From: Verrucomicrobiota bacterium
GTDB lineage: Bacteria > Verrucomicrobiota > Verrucomicrobiia > Limisphaerales > JAFGQR01
DNA length: 64,000 nt
Reading direction: 5' to 3'
NCBI GenBank assembly: GCA_016935555.1
Contig: JAFGQR010000163.1
Span: 1-64,000, forward strand
In this document: piece by piece, positions 47,735 through 57,358 of the stretch
Layout of the letters: each line of letters starts with the position of its first letter
Numbering within the stretch: position 1 is the first letter of the stretch
Notes under the pieces: model-generated
What the model saw: the letters and a program-made list of their open reading frames with translations, nothing else
Told to the model about the DNA's origin: nothing
Databases searched by the model: none
Position numbers and translations under genes: made by a program

Positions 47735-48214
47735 CTAGCCAAGCCGGGCGAGGATTTCCTGGATGGCGTGGAAATTGGGAAGGTCGTTGGGCGTGGGGGT
47801 CTGCTCGCTGTATTGCACCACGCCCTCCTTGTCCACGACCAGGGCGGCCCGCGCGCTCACCGATCCCAGCCCCATGAGGTCGGGCAGCAGCGTGCCGTAC
47901 GCCTGGGCCGTCTTCTTGTTCAAGTCGCTCGCCAACGCAATGCCAATGTGCTCCCGCGCCGCCCACGCCTCCTGCGCAAAGGGGCTGTCCACACTGATCC
48001 CAATCACCTCCGCGTTGAGCCGCGCATACGCGGCGAGGCCGGCGGTGACGTCGCACATCTCCTGGGTGCAAGTGCCCGTAAACGCCAGCGGGAAAAACAA
48101 CAGCACCGTGTTCTTCTTTCCAAGGTTGCTGCTAAGCCGGATGTCCACCAGCCCGGATGCCTGTTTGGATTTCAGCGTGAAATCCGGCGCTCGAGTGCCC
48201 ACGGGAATAGCCAT
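47735..48214 (-). CDS. Peroxiredoxin (AhpC/TSA, BCP/AhpE-like)
   Basis: 159-residue thioredoxin-fold peroxidase that reduces peroxides. The active-site stretch FPLAFTGTCTQEMC has the expected P-x3-T/S-x2-C pattern with peroxidatic C49; C54, five residues later, could be the resolving cysteine as in atypical BCP-type enzymes. GTRAPDFTL at the N-terminus and ARAALVVDKEGVV are further family marks. The start at 48214 has AGGA seven bases upstream. It has its own strong promoter (48274-48302) with a palindromic site in the leader, so it is expressed independently of pgsA. Cytoplasmic. Confidence 0.95.
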   Translation of the reverse strand: MAIPVGTRAPDFTLKSKQASGLVDIRLSSNLGKKNTVLLFFPLAFTGTCTQEMCDVTAGLAAYARLNAEVIGISVDSPFAQEAWAAREHIGIALASDLNKKTAQAYGTLLPDLMGLGSVSARAALVVDKEGVVQYSEQTPTPNDLPNFHAIQEILARLG

Positions 48215-48245
48215 ACGTCATCCTGAGTTGCGTTGTTGCCATTGG

Positions 48246-48262
48246 GGACTATCCGATAGTCC
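48246..48262. promoter_or_regulatory. Perfect 17-bp palindrome in the peroxiredoxin leader, probable operator
   Basis: GGACTATC-C-GATAGTCC, an 8-1-8 perfect inverted repeat. It lies just downstream of the predicted transcription start (about +6 to +22) of the peroxiredoxin promoter, so a bound dimeric repressor would block transcription. The regulator is not in the window. A redox or peroxide-sensing regulator would make sense but is inference. Confidence 0.6.
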
Positions 48263-48273
48263 GAACGGCTCGC

Positions 48274-48302
48274 TTTATAATGGCCGCGCCACCCCGTGTC
48301 AA
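48274..48302 (-). promoter_or_regulatory. Sigma70-type promoter of the peroxiredoxin gene
   Basis: On the minus strand: TTGACA (48302-48297, six of six), a 17-base spacer, then TATAAA (48279-48274, five of six). Transcription should start near 48267, giving a leader of about 52 bases before the ATG at 48214. This is the best promoter match I found in the window. Confidence 0.8.
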
Positions 48303-48303
48303 A

Positions 48304-48338
48304 CAGTGAGTTCGCCCCCTCCACGCCCCCGCTCACTG
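48304..48338 (-). terminator. Possible terminator hairpin of pgsA
   Basis: Perfect 7-bp inverted repeat CAGTGAG/CTCACTG with a 21-base loop, overlapping the pgsA stop codon and lying directly before the peroxiredoxin -35 box. It is followed by only a short GTTTG, so termination strength is uncertain. Confidence 0.35.
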
Positions 48339-48914
48339 CCGCGGCGCGGGGCCGCTCGTCGGGCTCGCACTCAACTGGCGGACGCCGTCGAACACATAGA
48401 TCAACCCCGAGACGCCCGTGAACACCGCCGCGCCCGCCGACCCGATCAGCAGCCCCACAGGCCCAAGCTTCAACAGCCCCCAAACCACGCACGCCATCTG
48501 CAACACCGTTGCAATCTTGCCCAGCCACACCGGCTGCACCATCACCCGCCCGCACGTGTAGTAAATCACCGCCAGCCCGATCAACAACAACACGTCCCGG
48601 CTCAGAATCGTCGCCACCAGCCAAAGCGGCAACTGCGGCAAGTGCGGGTCGTTCCGAAAACTCAGCAGGATGACGCCCGACACCAACAGCAGCTTGTCCG
48701 CCAGCGGATCGAGGATCGCCCCCAGTTCGCTGCGCTGATTGTAGCGGCGCGCAATGTAGCCGTCGATCCCGTCGCTGATCGCCGCCACCCCAAATGCGGC
48801 CAGCGCCAGCCACCGGTGATACTCCACCCCCGCCTGCACATAGTAGATCACCTGCGTGATGAACAACGGCACCAGCAGGATGCGAATAATGGTGATCTTG
48901 TTCGCCGTGGTCAT
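48333..48914 (-). CDS. pgsA: CDP-diacylglycerol-glycerol-3-phosphate 3-phosphatidyltransferase
   Basis: 193-residue integral membrane enzyme of the CDP-alcohol phosphotransferase family. It makes phosphatidylglycerol phosphate, the committed step to phosphatidylglycerol and cardiolipin. The N-terminus NKITIIRILLVPLF is typical of PgsA. The metal/CDP motif D-x2-DG-x2-AR-x8-G-x3-D-x3-D is complete: D48, D51, G52, A55, R56, G65, D69, D73. Several hydrophobic helices follow. The start is the ATG at 48914; an overlapping frame starting at 48924 is a shadow. It heads the minus-strand group pgsA-prx-kinase, but the peroxiredoxin has its own promoter. Confidence 0.95.
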   Translation of the reverse strand: MTTANKITIIRILLVPLFITQVIYYVQAGVEYHRWLALAAFGVAAISDGIDGYIARRYNQRSELGAILDPLADKLLLVSGVILLSFRNDPHLPQLPLWLVATILSRDVLLLIGLAVIYYTCGRVMVQPVWLGKIATVLQMACVVWGLLKLGPVGLLIGSAGAAVFTGVSGLIYVFDGVRQLSASPTSGPAPRQ

Positions 48915-49060
48915 GCGTCGCCATGCCCCGCCACCGCCAGTGTCTTCGGCTCCGCCCGGCCCGTCAACCGTTTAACCCCCCCCGCGGGCTGTGGGCTGTG
49001 AATAACTTTCTTTTGACTCCACCCGCCACCCTTGCAGGGTTGCCCCAAAACACCACCCTA

Positions 49061-52000
49061 ATGCCCCCCCACAACCGCCATCCCAACCCTCGCATCGCCA
49101 GGAGCACCCCGCACGCATGCTGGCTCCTCGGCACCCTCCTGCTCGCGGGGTGCTCGCCCGAACCGGGCCCCTCCCACGGCGTCCACTTCGTCGTCCACTC
49201 CGGCGAGGCCCGCCCCACCTCCACGTTTGAACTGCGCTTTGACACGCCCGCCGTCGCCCCTGCCCAGGTGGGCGTCCCCGCCGCCCCATCGCCCCTGCTC
49301 ATCATCCCCCCGCTGCCGGGCCGCTTCCACTGGCTCACCACCCGCAGCGGCGTGTTCACCCCCACCACCCCACCGGCGCTCGACACCCCCTACCACTTCG
49401 CACTGCGCCCCGGCTGGCGAGGACCGGACGGCCGCCCGCTGCGCGCCCGCCTGGCCGAAGTGTGGCGCACCCCGCCATTTTCGGCATGGAACCTCGCCGC
49501 GCCGACGGGGTCCACGACCGACGCGGGCGCCGAACCGGTGCTCAAGCTCCAGTTCAACGCCCCCGTCGACCCCGCCAAAATCAACCCCTTCGTCACGTTC
49601 CGCAGCCGCGCGGGACTCGTGATCCCGGCGCGTTTCCGGCCCCCGGACCGCGAGGACCACTTCCCCGAACCGCCCTTGCCTGAACTTGAATGGGACGGCG
49701 CCGGCACGCTCGCTTCAACGCCGTCGGTGCACCGGGGCACCCGGGAAGTCGCCGCCTCCAGCCGCCCGGCGCCGGCCGGGCCTCCGTGGTTTCCGCGCCG
49801 GCTGGTGGTGTGGCCGGCACGACCGCTGTCGGCCGGGGAAGGATGGCGGCTGGTCCTGGCCAGGGGCCTTCCCGCAGCGCGGCGCGATCTGCGCCTCAAG
49901 GCGAATCTCGAAATGCCGATTGGCGATGTGCGCCCCTTCGAGGTGGTCAGTGCGGACGCGGAAAACGTCATCCACCACGGCCCGAGCCTGTCGCTGCACT
50001 TCTCGAAGCCGCTCGACCCCAAGGTCACCTCCACCAATGTCATGCGCTGGATCTCCGTTGATCCCACCCCGGACGACCTTGCCGCCCGCGTCCAATACAA
50101 CCACGTCCGGCTTCGCGCGCGCTTCAAACTCGGGCAATCCTACGCCGTTACCGTCCACCCCGGGCTGCCCTCGCGCGAACCCTTCCTGCTGGCCGCCGCC
50201 TGGACCCGCCAGGTCAGCTTCGACCCCATTCCGCCACGGCTCTATTTCCCCGCGTTCGCACGCGACCAGCTCGCCGGCGGAAACCGCCACTTCCACCTGC
50301 TGACCGTCAACGTGCCCCGGTTTCGCCTTCGGGCCAAATGTCTCGACCGCCACACCCTGGTGCACGCGCTGCAAGGCTACGAAAGCTATTTCAGGCGCCA
50401 CCGCACCGCGCGCGACTGGCAGGAGCCGTTCCAGGCCGTCGACTTCAACATGGTGCCCGGCCAGGTCGTCCACGACCGCGAGTTTGCGCCCCGTCATGAC
50501 ATCGACGTGCCCGAAACCCTCCAGCTGGACTGGGATGAAATCCTGGGCGGCCGCCGCCACGCCGCCGTGTTCCTGGCCGCCGACCGCATCACGCGCGCGG
50601 ACCCGCTGCGTCCCCAGCCGGGCACACAAACCCTCATCCAACTCACCGACCTCGGCCTGCTCTGGAAAGGCGGCCCGGACCGCCTCCACGTGTTCGTCTT
50701 CTCCCACGCGCGCGCCACGCCTGTGCCCGGCGTCACGGTGCGCCTGCTGGCTGCCGACAACACCACGCTGGCCGAGGCCCAGACGGATCGCGAAGGCCAG
50801 GCCCGCCTGCCCGCCTCGCGCACCGGCGCTTACCTCATGGCCGAGGCCGGCGACGACCTCCACGCCGTCGCCTTGTCCGACGCCGGCACCCGGCTGCGCC
50901 ATGACCCCGACCCGCCGGACGGACCCGACAACCAAGGCGACCACGGCTTCCGCTTGCTGCTGTTCAGCGACCGCACCGTGTACCGCCCCGGCGAAACCCT
51001 CCATCTCAAAGCCTTCGCGCGCGACTGGACCGACCACGGCTTCGCCATCCCCGCCCGCGCCCGCGGCACCCTCCAGGCGTTCGACGCCAAAGGCCGCATG
51101 TTCCTCGAAACCCCGTTCGCCCTGAGCGAATTCGGCGCCTTCGACCACGACCTCCGCGTGCCCGAGGGCGTCCGCGGCCAATATTGGCTGCGCCTCAACG
51201 TGCGGCGCTCCGAGTTCCAGCTCGCCTTCGACGTGCAGGATGTTGCCGTCAACACCTTCGAGATCGACGTTCCCGCCAAACCCAGCTACCTCGCCGGCGA
51301 ACCCGTTGCCCTGCCCGTCACCGCCCGCTATTACCTGGGCAAGCCGCTCTCGCGCGCCCAACTCACCTGGGCGCTGGATGCCACCGACACCGGGTTTGCC
51401 ACCACCAACTTCGCCGATTACCACTTCTGCGGAGGGGAAGCGCTGACGCCGGAACAATACGGCCCGGCCTCCACCGTCCTCCACGGCCACACCCTCTACA
51501 CCGCCGCGTCCAACGTTGTGATCGCACCCGCCATTCCCATCAACCCCCAGGCGCCCCAGCCGCGCCGAGTCGACCTGCTGGTCTCCCTCACGGACCTCAA
51601 CCAACAGACGCTCACCAAAAGCACACGGTTCACCGTCCACAGCTCCGCATTCTACCTCGGCCTCAACCCGTTCCCCGGCGTCGTGAGCGCCGGCGCGCCG
51701 CTGGCCGTCGACGCCGTCGCGGTGGGCGCCGATGGCCGGCGCTGGCCGGAACCGGTGTCGGCGCAGATTCATCTTCGGCAGGTCCAGTGGCATGCCGTGC
51801 GGGTCGAGGGAGCCGGCCGGGTTCATGCCTACCGCAACGAGGCGCACCTCACCAACCATCTCACCCACTCCCTGACCCTGTCGCCCACCCCAGGCCCCCT
51901 CGAACTGCCCGCCCCCATCGTCCCCTCCACCCCTGGCCAATACCTGCTGGTCCTCACGGCCAGCGACCCGGCCGGCCGCCACGTGCTCACCGCGCTGTCC

Positions 52001-54808
52001 TTCCATGTCGCCGGCAAGGATGAGTTGGCCTGGAACTACCGCAACGACGTCCGCCTGGACCTCGTCCCGGACCGCCCACGTTACCTGCCCGGGCAAACCG
52101 CCGAAATCCTCGTGAAAACCCCCCTCAGCGGCCTCGCGCTGGTCACCCTCGAGCGCGACCGCGTCCTGCGCTCGTTCCTCACCCGCCTCGAAGGCAACGC
52201 CCCCACCGTCCGCGTGCCCCTCGAAACCAACGACGCCCCGAATGTGTTCGTCGCCGTCACCCTCCTGCGCGGCTATGAACACAGCCCCACAACCCATCCC
52301 ATGCCCGAATTCCGCCATGGCACCTGCCGCCTTGACGTCGACCGCCCCGAAGGACGCCTCGACGTCCGCGTCGCCCCCGACGCCCCCGCCTACCGGCCCC
52401 GCCAGCCCGTCCACGTCGTCACCACCATCCTCGACAGCCAACACCGTCCCGCCGCCGGCGCCGAAGTGACGCTCTATGCCGTGGACGAGGGCATCCTCAG
52501 CCTCCAAAATTACCGGGTGCCGGACCCCTGCACCCTGTTCCACCGGCCACGCCCGCTCGAAGTCGTCACGCGGCTCTCTCTCCCCAGCCTGCTCCCCGAA
52601 GCCCCCGACCAACAACGCTTCCACAACAAAGGCTACCTCGCCGGCGGCGGCGGACGACCCCACCCCACCCGCCAGGACTTCCTCCCCTGCGCCTTCTGGC
52701 AGGCCACCCTGCTCACCGACACCCAAGGCCAAATCGCCGCCACCTTTCCCGCCCCCGACAGTCTGACACGCTACCGGATCATCGCCGTGGCCCAGACCCG
52801 CCATAGCCGGTTCGGCACCGGCCAGTCCGCCTTCGAAGTCAACAAGCCCCTCATGATCGAACCGGCCCTGCCGCGCTTTGCCAACGTCACCGACCGCCTC
52901 GCCGCCCGCGCCCTCGTGCTCAACCACACCGACCAGGCCGGCACCGTCCTCGTCACCCTCCAGCTCGACACCAAAGCCGCACCGGATCCGCCCCCCACGC
53001 CCGCCTCCTCCACTCCGCCCGTCCTCACCAACGCCCTGCACCTGCCCCCCCATGGCTCCGCCCCCGTCGAGTTCCCCCTCCGCGTGGTCGCCCCAGGCGA
53101 CGCACGCTGGACCTGGAACGTCCGCTTCACCCAGCCCCATGCCGCCGACTTCGTGGATTCCGTCCTGTCCACATTGCCCATCGGCATCCTCGCGCCACTG
53201 CTGACCGAGATTCACCTCGAACGCGCCCCCGCCACAGCCACCAACCTCCTCGCCCGCGTCAACCCCCTCCTGCTCGAAGGCCAGGGCACGGCCACCGTCC
53301 GGGTCGCCAACACCCGCCTGATCGAATTGGCGCCGGCAGTCGCGCACTTGCTGCACTACCCCTACGGCTGCCTCGAGCAAACCAGCTCCAGCCTGCTGCC
53401 CTGGATTGTCCTCGGCAACCTGCCCGGGCTCGCGCCCTTCCTGGACAGGCCGCCCGCGGAAATTCGCGAGGTCATTCGCACCGGGCTGGACCGGCTGTTC
53501 GCGATGCAAACGCCCTCGGGCGGCCTGGCCTGCTGGCCGGACTGCAGCACGCCCACAGGCTGGGGCAGCGCTTACGCCGCCCTCATCGTGGCCCTCGCCC
53601 AACGCCACCACATCCCCGTCCCCGCATCCCATTTCGAGCCGCTCCGGCGCTACCTGAGCGGCCGGTTGCGAACAGCTGCGGGCACCCCCGATCCCGTCCC
53701 GGCCGGCGAACGCTCTCTGACCCTCTACGCGCTGGCCGTCGCCGGCCATGCCGAACCCGCCTACCATGAGCAGTTCTTCCAACAACGCGCCCTGCTCTCC
53801 GCCCAAAACCGCGTTCTGCTCGCGCTGGCCATCCTCGAAAGCCGCGGCCCCGCCGCCATGGTCGATGAACTGCTCCAGCACGCGCCAGGATCGTCTGCCC
53901 CCGAGAACGATGGGTTCGACAGCCCCGCCCGCGACGCCGCCCTGCAACTGCTCGCCTGGTGCCGGCACCGGCCGGCCGATCCACGCGTCGATGTCCTCGC
54001 CGCCGAATTGGCCCGATCGCAAACCGGCTCCCACTGGGGTACCACCCAAGGCAATGCCTGGGCCATCTACGCCCTCGCCGAATACGCCGTTCGCATCGAA
54101 GGACGCCCCAAACCCGCCCGCGGCCAGATCGTGTGGGGCGCCGACACGGTGGCCTTCACCCTGGACAACCAGCCGGCGGTCGTCGAACACGCATTCGCGC
54201 TCACCCCTGAGCGCGCACACTCGCCGCTCGCCGTCCTGAATCCGGGCGGCCATCCCCTCTACCTCCAAACCACCATCCAGACCCGCTCCGCCTCCCCGGC
54301 GCAGCCCCGCCAGGACCGCGGATTCCATCTCACCCGCCGCTATGCCCGCGTCGATCCCGACGGCCACGTCCATCCCCATCCGCAGGACCTGCGCGTCGGT
54401 GATCTGCTCGCCGTGACCCTCCATCTCGCCACGCACGCGCCCGCCCACTACGTCGCCCTCGACGATCCCCTGCCTGCCATCCTCGAGGCCGTCCACCCCC
54501 GCTTCGTATCCCAGCAAGCGCAACCGGCCTCCACCGCCGCTTCCGCCACGCTCGACGCCCAACCCTTCGAAACCGATTTCCATGAATTGCGACGCGACCG
54601 CGCCCTGTTTTTTCGGGATCATCTGCCGGCCGGCACCTACGCCGTCCGCTACCTGGCCCGCGTGCGCGCCGCCGGCACCGCCACTGCTCCTCCAGCCAAA
54701 GTGGAGGAGATGTACCACCCGGACCGTTTCGGGCTGACCGACACCGTGCAACTCACCAGCCGGCCGCTCGATGCCGACAGCCCGAAACCCGCCAACGCCC
54801 GGCAATGA
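49061..54808 (+). CDS. Alpha-2-macroglobulin-family lipoprotein with thioester (YfhM-like)
   Basis: 1,915 residues from MPPHNRHPNP, with a lipobox LLAGC (lipidated C31), so it is probably anchored in the periplasm. After an N-terminal region (FELRFDTPA) come MG-type beta domains (VYRPGETLHLKAFARDW, about 645) and the bacterial A2M core (LPCAFWQATLLTD, PDSLTRYRIIAVA). The thioester motif YGCLEQTSS, with C1437, is intact; the helical thioester domain and a receptor-like end follow. Bacterial A2Ms trap proteases that breach the outer membrane. Its stop overlaps the pbpC start (ATGA), the classical A2M-PBP1C pair in which the transglycosylase repairs the wall. The frame is open from 48923, but the lipobox fixes the start at 49061. 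No clear Shine-Dalgarno sequence; a C8 run lies upstream. Confidence 0.95.
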   Translation: MPPHNRHPNPRIARSTPHACWLLGTLLLAGCSPEPGPSHGVHFVVHSGEARPTSTFELRFDTPAVAPAQVGVPAAPSPLLIIPPLPGRFHWLTTRSGVFTPTTPPALDTPYHFALRPGWRGPDGRPLRARLAEVWRTPPFSAWNLAAPTGSTTDAGAEPVLKLQFNAPVDPAKINPFVTFRSRAGLVIPARFRPPDREDHFPEPPLPELEWDGAGTLASTPSVHRGTREVAASSRPAPAGPPWFPRRLVVWPARPLSAGEGWRLVLARGLPAARRDLRLKANLEMPIGDVRPFEVVSADAENVIHHGPSLSLHFSKPLDPKVTSTNVMRWISVDPTPDDLAARVQYNHVRLRARFKLGQSYAVTVHPGLPSREPFLLAAAWTRQVSFDPIPPRLYFPAFARDQLAGGNRHFHLLTVNVPRFRLRAKCLDRHTLVHALQGYESYFRRHRTARDWQEPFQAVDFNMVPGQVVHDREFAPRHDIDVPETLQLDWDEILGGRRHAAVFLAADRITRADPLRPQPGTQTLIQLTDLGLLWKGGPDRLHVFVFSHARATPVPGVTVRLLAADNTTLAEAQTDREGQARLPASRTGAYLMAEAGDDLHAVALSDAGTRLRHDPDPPDGPDNQGDHGFRLLLFSDRTVYRPGETLHLKAFARDWTDHGFAIPARARGTLQAFDAKGRMFLETPFALSEFGAFDHDLRVPEGVRGQYWLRLNVRRSEFQLAFDVQDVAVNTFEIDVPAKPSYLAGEPVALPVTARYYLGKPLSRAQLTWALDATDTGFATTNFADYHFCGGEALTPEQYGPASTVLHGHTLYTAASNVVIAPAIPINPQAPQPRRVDLLVSLTDLNQQTLTKSTRFTVHSSAFYLGLNPFPGVVSAGAPLAVDAVAVGADGRRWPEPVSAQIHLRQVQWHAVRVEGAGRVHAYRNEAHLTNHLTHSLTLSPTPGPLELPAPIVPSTPGQYLLVLTASDPAGRHVLTALSFHVAGKDELAWNYRNDVRLDLVPDRPRYLPGQTAEILVKTPLSGLALVTLERDRVLRSFLTRLEGNAPTVRVPLETNDAPNVFVAVTLLRGYEHSPTTHPMPEFRHGTCRLDVDRPEGRLDVRVAPDAPAYRPRQPVHVVTTILDSQHRPAAGAEVTLYAVDEGILSLQNYRVPDPCTLFHRPRPLEVVTRLSLPSLLPEAPDQQRFHNKGYLAGGGGRPHPTRQDFLPCAFWQATLLTDTQGQIAATFPAPDSLTRYRIIAVAQTRHSRFGTGQSAFEVNKPLMIEPALPRFANVTDRLAARALVLNHTDQAGTVLVTLQLDTKAAPDPPPTPASSTPPVLTNALHLPPHGSAPVEFPLRVVAPGDARWTWNVRFTQPHAADFVDSVLSTLPIGILAPLLTEIHLERAPATATNLLARVNPLLLEGQGTATVRVANTRLIELAPAVAHLLHYPYGCLEQTSSSLLPWIVLGNLPGLAPFLDRPPAEIREVIRTGLDRLFAMQTPSGGLACWPDCSTPTGWGSAYAALIVALAQRHHIPVPASHFEPLRRYLSGRLRTAAGTPDPVPAGERSLTLYALAVAGHAEPAYHEQFFQQRALLSAQNRVLLALAILESRGPAAMVDELLQHAPGSSAPENDGFDSPARDAALQLLAWCRHRPADPRVDVLAAELARSQTGSHWGTTQGNAWAIYALAEYAVRIEGRPKPARGQIVWGADTVAFTLDNQPAVVEHAFALTPERAHSPLAVLNPGGHPLYLQTTIQTRSASPAQPRQDRGFHLTRRYARVDPDGHVHPHPQDLRVGDLLAVTLHLATHAPAHYVALDDPLPAILEAVHPRFVSQQAQPASTAASATLDAQPFETDFHELRRDRALFFRDHLPAGTYAVRYLARVRAAGTATAPPAKVEEMYHPDRFGLTDTVQLTSRPLDADSPKPANARQ

Positions 54809-57246
54809 ACCGCGCCACCCCCGCCGCGCAGACGCCTCGCCCGTCGCGTCGCCGCCGGCTGCTCAAGCCGCTGGCCGCGCTGTTGGGGACGGCGGCCCTC
54901 CTGGGGCTGGGCGGCGGGGTGGCCCTGTCCCTGGTGCCGGTGCCTGCCGCCCTCACCCACTCGCCCCCGCCCAGCTGCGAACTGCTCGACCGCCATGGCC
55001 AATCCCTTCGCCACGTCCGTGAGGGCGACTGCGGCTTTTCCGCTCCGGCCGCCTTCGCCGAGATTCCCCTCGCCTTGGTCCATGCCACGCTGGCCGCCGA
55101 GGACAAACGGTTCTGGCAACACCCCGGCATCGACTGGCGAGCCACACTCCGCGCCACCGCCAGCCTCGTCCGCCATCGCCGCGTGGTGTCCGGCGGCTCC
55201 ACTCTCACCCAGCAGCTCATCAAACTCGCCCAGCCGCGACTCCGGACCTTTCGCACCAAAATCGTGGAAGCCGCCCAGGCCTTGCGCCTCGAACACCTCT
55301 GGACCAAACGCCGCATCCTGACCGAATATCTCAACCGCCTCGACTACGGCAACCTCAACACGGGCTGCGCCGCCGCCGCCGCGTTCTACTTTCGCAAACC
55401 CCTGCGCGACCTCAGCACGGCTGAATGCGCCTTCCTGGCCGCGTTGCCCCAGGCCCCCACCCGCCTCAACCCCCACCGCCATCTCGAACGCGCCCGCGCC
55501 CGCCAGCAATGGATCCTTGCCCGCATGCGGGCTTGCGGTTTTCTCACCGACGACGAATGCCGGCGCGCGCGATCCGAGCCGTTGCGGCTGGCCAGCCCCG
55601 CCCGGGCCTTTCAGGCACCGCATTTTGTGGACTTGGTCCTGCAGCAGTGGCAACCGGAGCCTTCCCAGCCCCCTGCCCCGAGCCTCCACACCACCCTGGA
55701 TCTGGAACTGAATCGCTTCGCCGAACGCGCCCTCGCCCGCCACCTCGCCGGCTTGCGCCCGCATCACGTCGGCAATGGCGCCGTGGTCGTGCTCGACAAC
55801 CGCCGCGGCGACGTGCTGGCGCTGGTGGGATCCGGCGATTACTTCGATCCCCGGCACGGCCAGGTCAATGGCGCCTGGGCCCCCCGCTCCGCCGGTTCCA
55901 CCCTCAAACCCTTCACCTACCTGCTTGCCTTCGAACAGGGCGCAACCGCCGCCAGCCTCGCGGCCGATGTGCCCACCGAGTTCGCCACCCCCACCGGCCT
56001 CTACCGCCCCCACAATTACGACCGCCGATGCCACGGCCCCGTGCGCTACCGTTTGGCGCTGGCCAACTCCCTGAACATCCCCGCCGTTAAGGTGCTTCAG
56101 GCCATCGGCGGACCGGCCGTGCTGCAGCAACGCCTCCAGCAATGCGGCCTCACCACGCTGGATGAGCCCGCCGACGTCTACGGCCTGGGCCTCACCCTCG
56201 GCAACGCGAACGTGCGGCTGATCGAATTGGCCAATGCCTACGCCTGCCTCGCCCGGCTCGGCCAGTTCCAACCGTATCGCCTCTGGAACGCCAACCCTCC
56301 CAACCCCCAGCCCGCATCCCCCGATCCCCACCCAGCCCTCCGGCCCCCCTCCCCAATCCCGCCCCCGCCAGCCCAAGTCTGCCCCCCCCACGCAGCCTGG
56401 CTCGTCACCGATATCCTCAGCGACAACCACGCCCGCGCCCAAGCGTTCGGCCTCGACTCCGACCTCCGCTTCGATTTTCCAGTCGCCTGCAAAACGGGCA
56501 CCAGCTCCGATTTCCGCGATAATTGGGCCCTGGGCTACACGCCCGAATTCACCGTCGGCGTCTGGATGGGCAACTTCGACGGATCGCCCATGCGCCAGAT
56601 CAGCGGCGTGACCGGCGCCGCGCCGCTGCTGCACGAACTGTTCGAACACCTCCACCGGCGATTCGGCACCTCATGGCCCGCCCCTCCCCCCAACCTCGTG
56701 AAACTCCCCATCCACCCCATCACCGGCAAACAACTCGCCCCGCCAACGCCCAAAACCCACCCTGCGCCCGTCCTCCATGCCGCAGCGGCCGCACCGCCGT
56801 GCCTAGTCCCCACCAGCAAACTCCCGGGGCCATCCCTCCTGGAGACGTTCTTCCCACCCCACTGCCCCCCGCTCGAACAGCCCGGCGATTACGATGACCA
56901 GGGACGCGTCCGGCTGCCGGCGGAGTATCGCCCCTGGCTGGCGGGTCCGGACAATGACCTGGGCGATCAGGCCGTGGCCGTGGAACCGCCCCCCACCCTG
57001 CGCATCCTCTCGCCGCTGCCAGGCACCGTGTTCTTCCTCGATCCCGACCTGCCCCGGGCCAGCCGCCGCATCCCCCTGCGGGCTGCGGGAAACAGCGCCT
57101 TGCGCTGGCAAAGCGATTCGCTCACGTGCGAAACCTCCGGCACCGACACCTCCGCATGGCTCGCCGAAGGCCGGCACCGGCTCGTCGTGACCGATCCCGC
57201 CACCGGCGCCCAGCGCGACACCTGGATTGTGGTCAAGGCGCTCTGA
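54805..57246 (+). CDS. pbpC: Penicillin-binding protein 1C
   Basis: 813 residues with one N-terminal membrane anchor (about 21-46). Glycosyltransferase domain: catalytic E99 in AAEDKRFWQHPGID, SGGSTLTQQLIK (129-140), and TEYLNRLDYG. Transpeptidase domain: S365-TLK, S422-LN in the SxN motif, and K563-TGTS. The C-terminal BiPBP_C domain (about 735-813; LRILSPLPGTVFFLDPDL) identifies the 1C class. A proline-rich insert at about 499-527 breaks the transpeptidase region. The enzyme polymerises peptidoglycan in the periplasm. The start is coupled to the alpha-2-macroglobulin gene by a 4-base ATGA overlap, supporting joint repair and protease defence. Confidence 0.96.
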   Translation: MNRATPAAQTPRPSRRRRLLKPLAALLGTAALLGLGGGVALSLVPVPAALTHSPPPSCELLDRHGQSLRHVREGDCGFSAPAAFAEIPLALVHATLAAEDKRFWQHPGIDWRATLRATASLVRHRRVVSGGSTLTQQLIKLAQPRLRTFRTKIVEAAQALRLEHLWTKRRILTEYLNRLDYGNLNTGCAAAAAFYFRKPLRDLSTAECAFLAALPQAPTRLNPHRHLERARARQQWILARMRACGFLTDDECRRARSEPLRLASPARAFQAPHFVDLVLQQWQPEPSQPPAPSLHTTLDLELNRFAERALARHLAGLRPHHVGNGAVVVLDNRRGDVLALVGSGDYFDPRHGQVNGAWAPRSAGSTLKPFTYLLAFEQGATAASLAADVPTEFATPTGLYRPHNYDRRCHGPVRYRLALANSLNIPAVKVLQAIGGPAVLQQRLQQCGLTTLDEPADVYGLGLTLGNANVRLIELANAYACLARLGQFQPYRLWNANPPNPQPASPDPHPALRPPSPIPPPPAQVCPPHAAWLVTDILSDNHARAQAFGLDSDLRFDFPVACKTGTSSDFRDNWALGYTPEFTVGVWMGNFDGSPMRQISGVTGAAPLLHELFEHLHRRFGTSWPAPPPNLVKLPIHPITGKQLAPPTPKTHPAPVLHAAAAAPPCLVPTSKLPGPSLLETFFPPHCPPLEQPGDYDDQGRVRLPAEYRPWLAGPDNDLGDQAVAVEPPPTLRILSPLPGTVFFLDPDLPRASRRIPLRAAGNSALRWQSDSLTCETSGTDTSAWLAEGRHRLVVTDPATGAQRDTWIVVKAL

Positions 57247-57324
57247 CCCCTTTCGCCCCCGCCCCACCCCCGGACGGCGCTCCCGGGAATTCGAGAGCGG
57301 TGCCGTCTTTCGGTTGCTGAAGCC

Positions 57325-57358
57325 GTCCCGCATGGCGCGCATGCGCCTCAGGCGGGAC
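57325..57358 (+). terminator. GC-rich nested hairpin after pbpC
   Basis: Outer arms GTCCCGC/GCGGGAC enclose an inner GGCGC-GCAT-GCGCC hairpin, about 80 bases after the pbpC stop codon. No T-run, but the structure is strong. Confidence 0.5.

Noticed and set aside
48997..49005. TTATTCACA (minus strand), similar to a DnaA box, near A2M.
   Set aside because: A single near-match with no cluster, no AT-rich unwinding region and no dnaA/dnaN nearby; not evidence for an origin.
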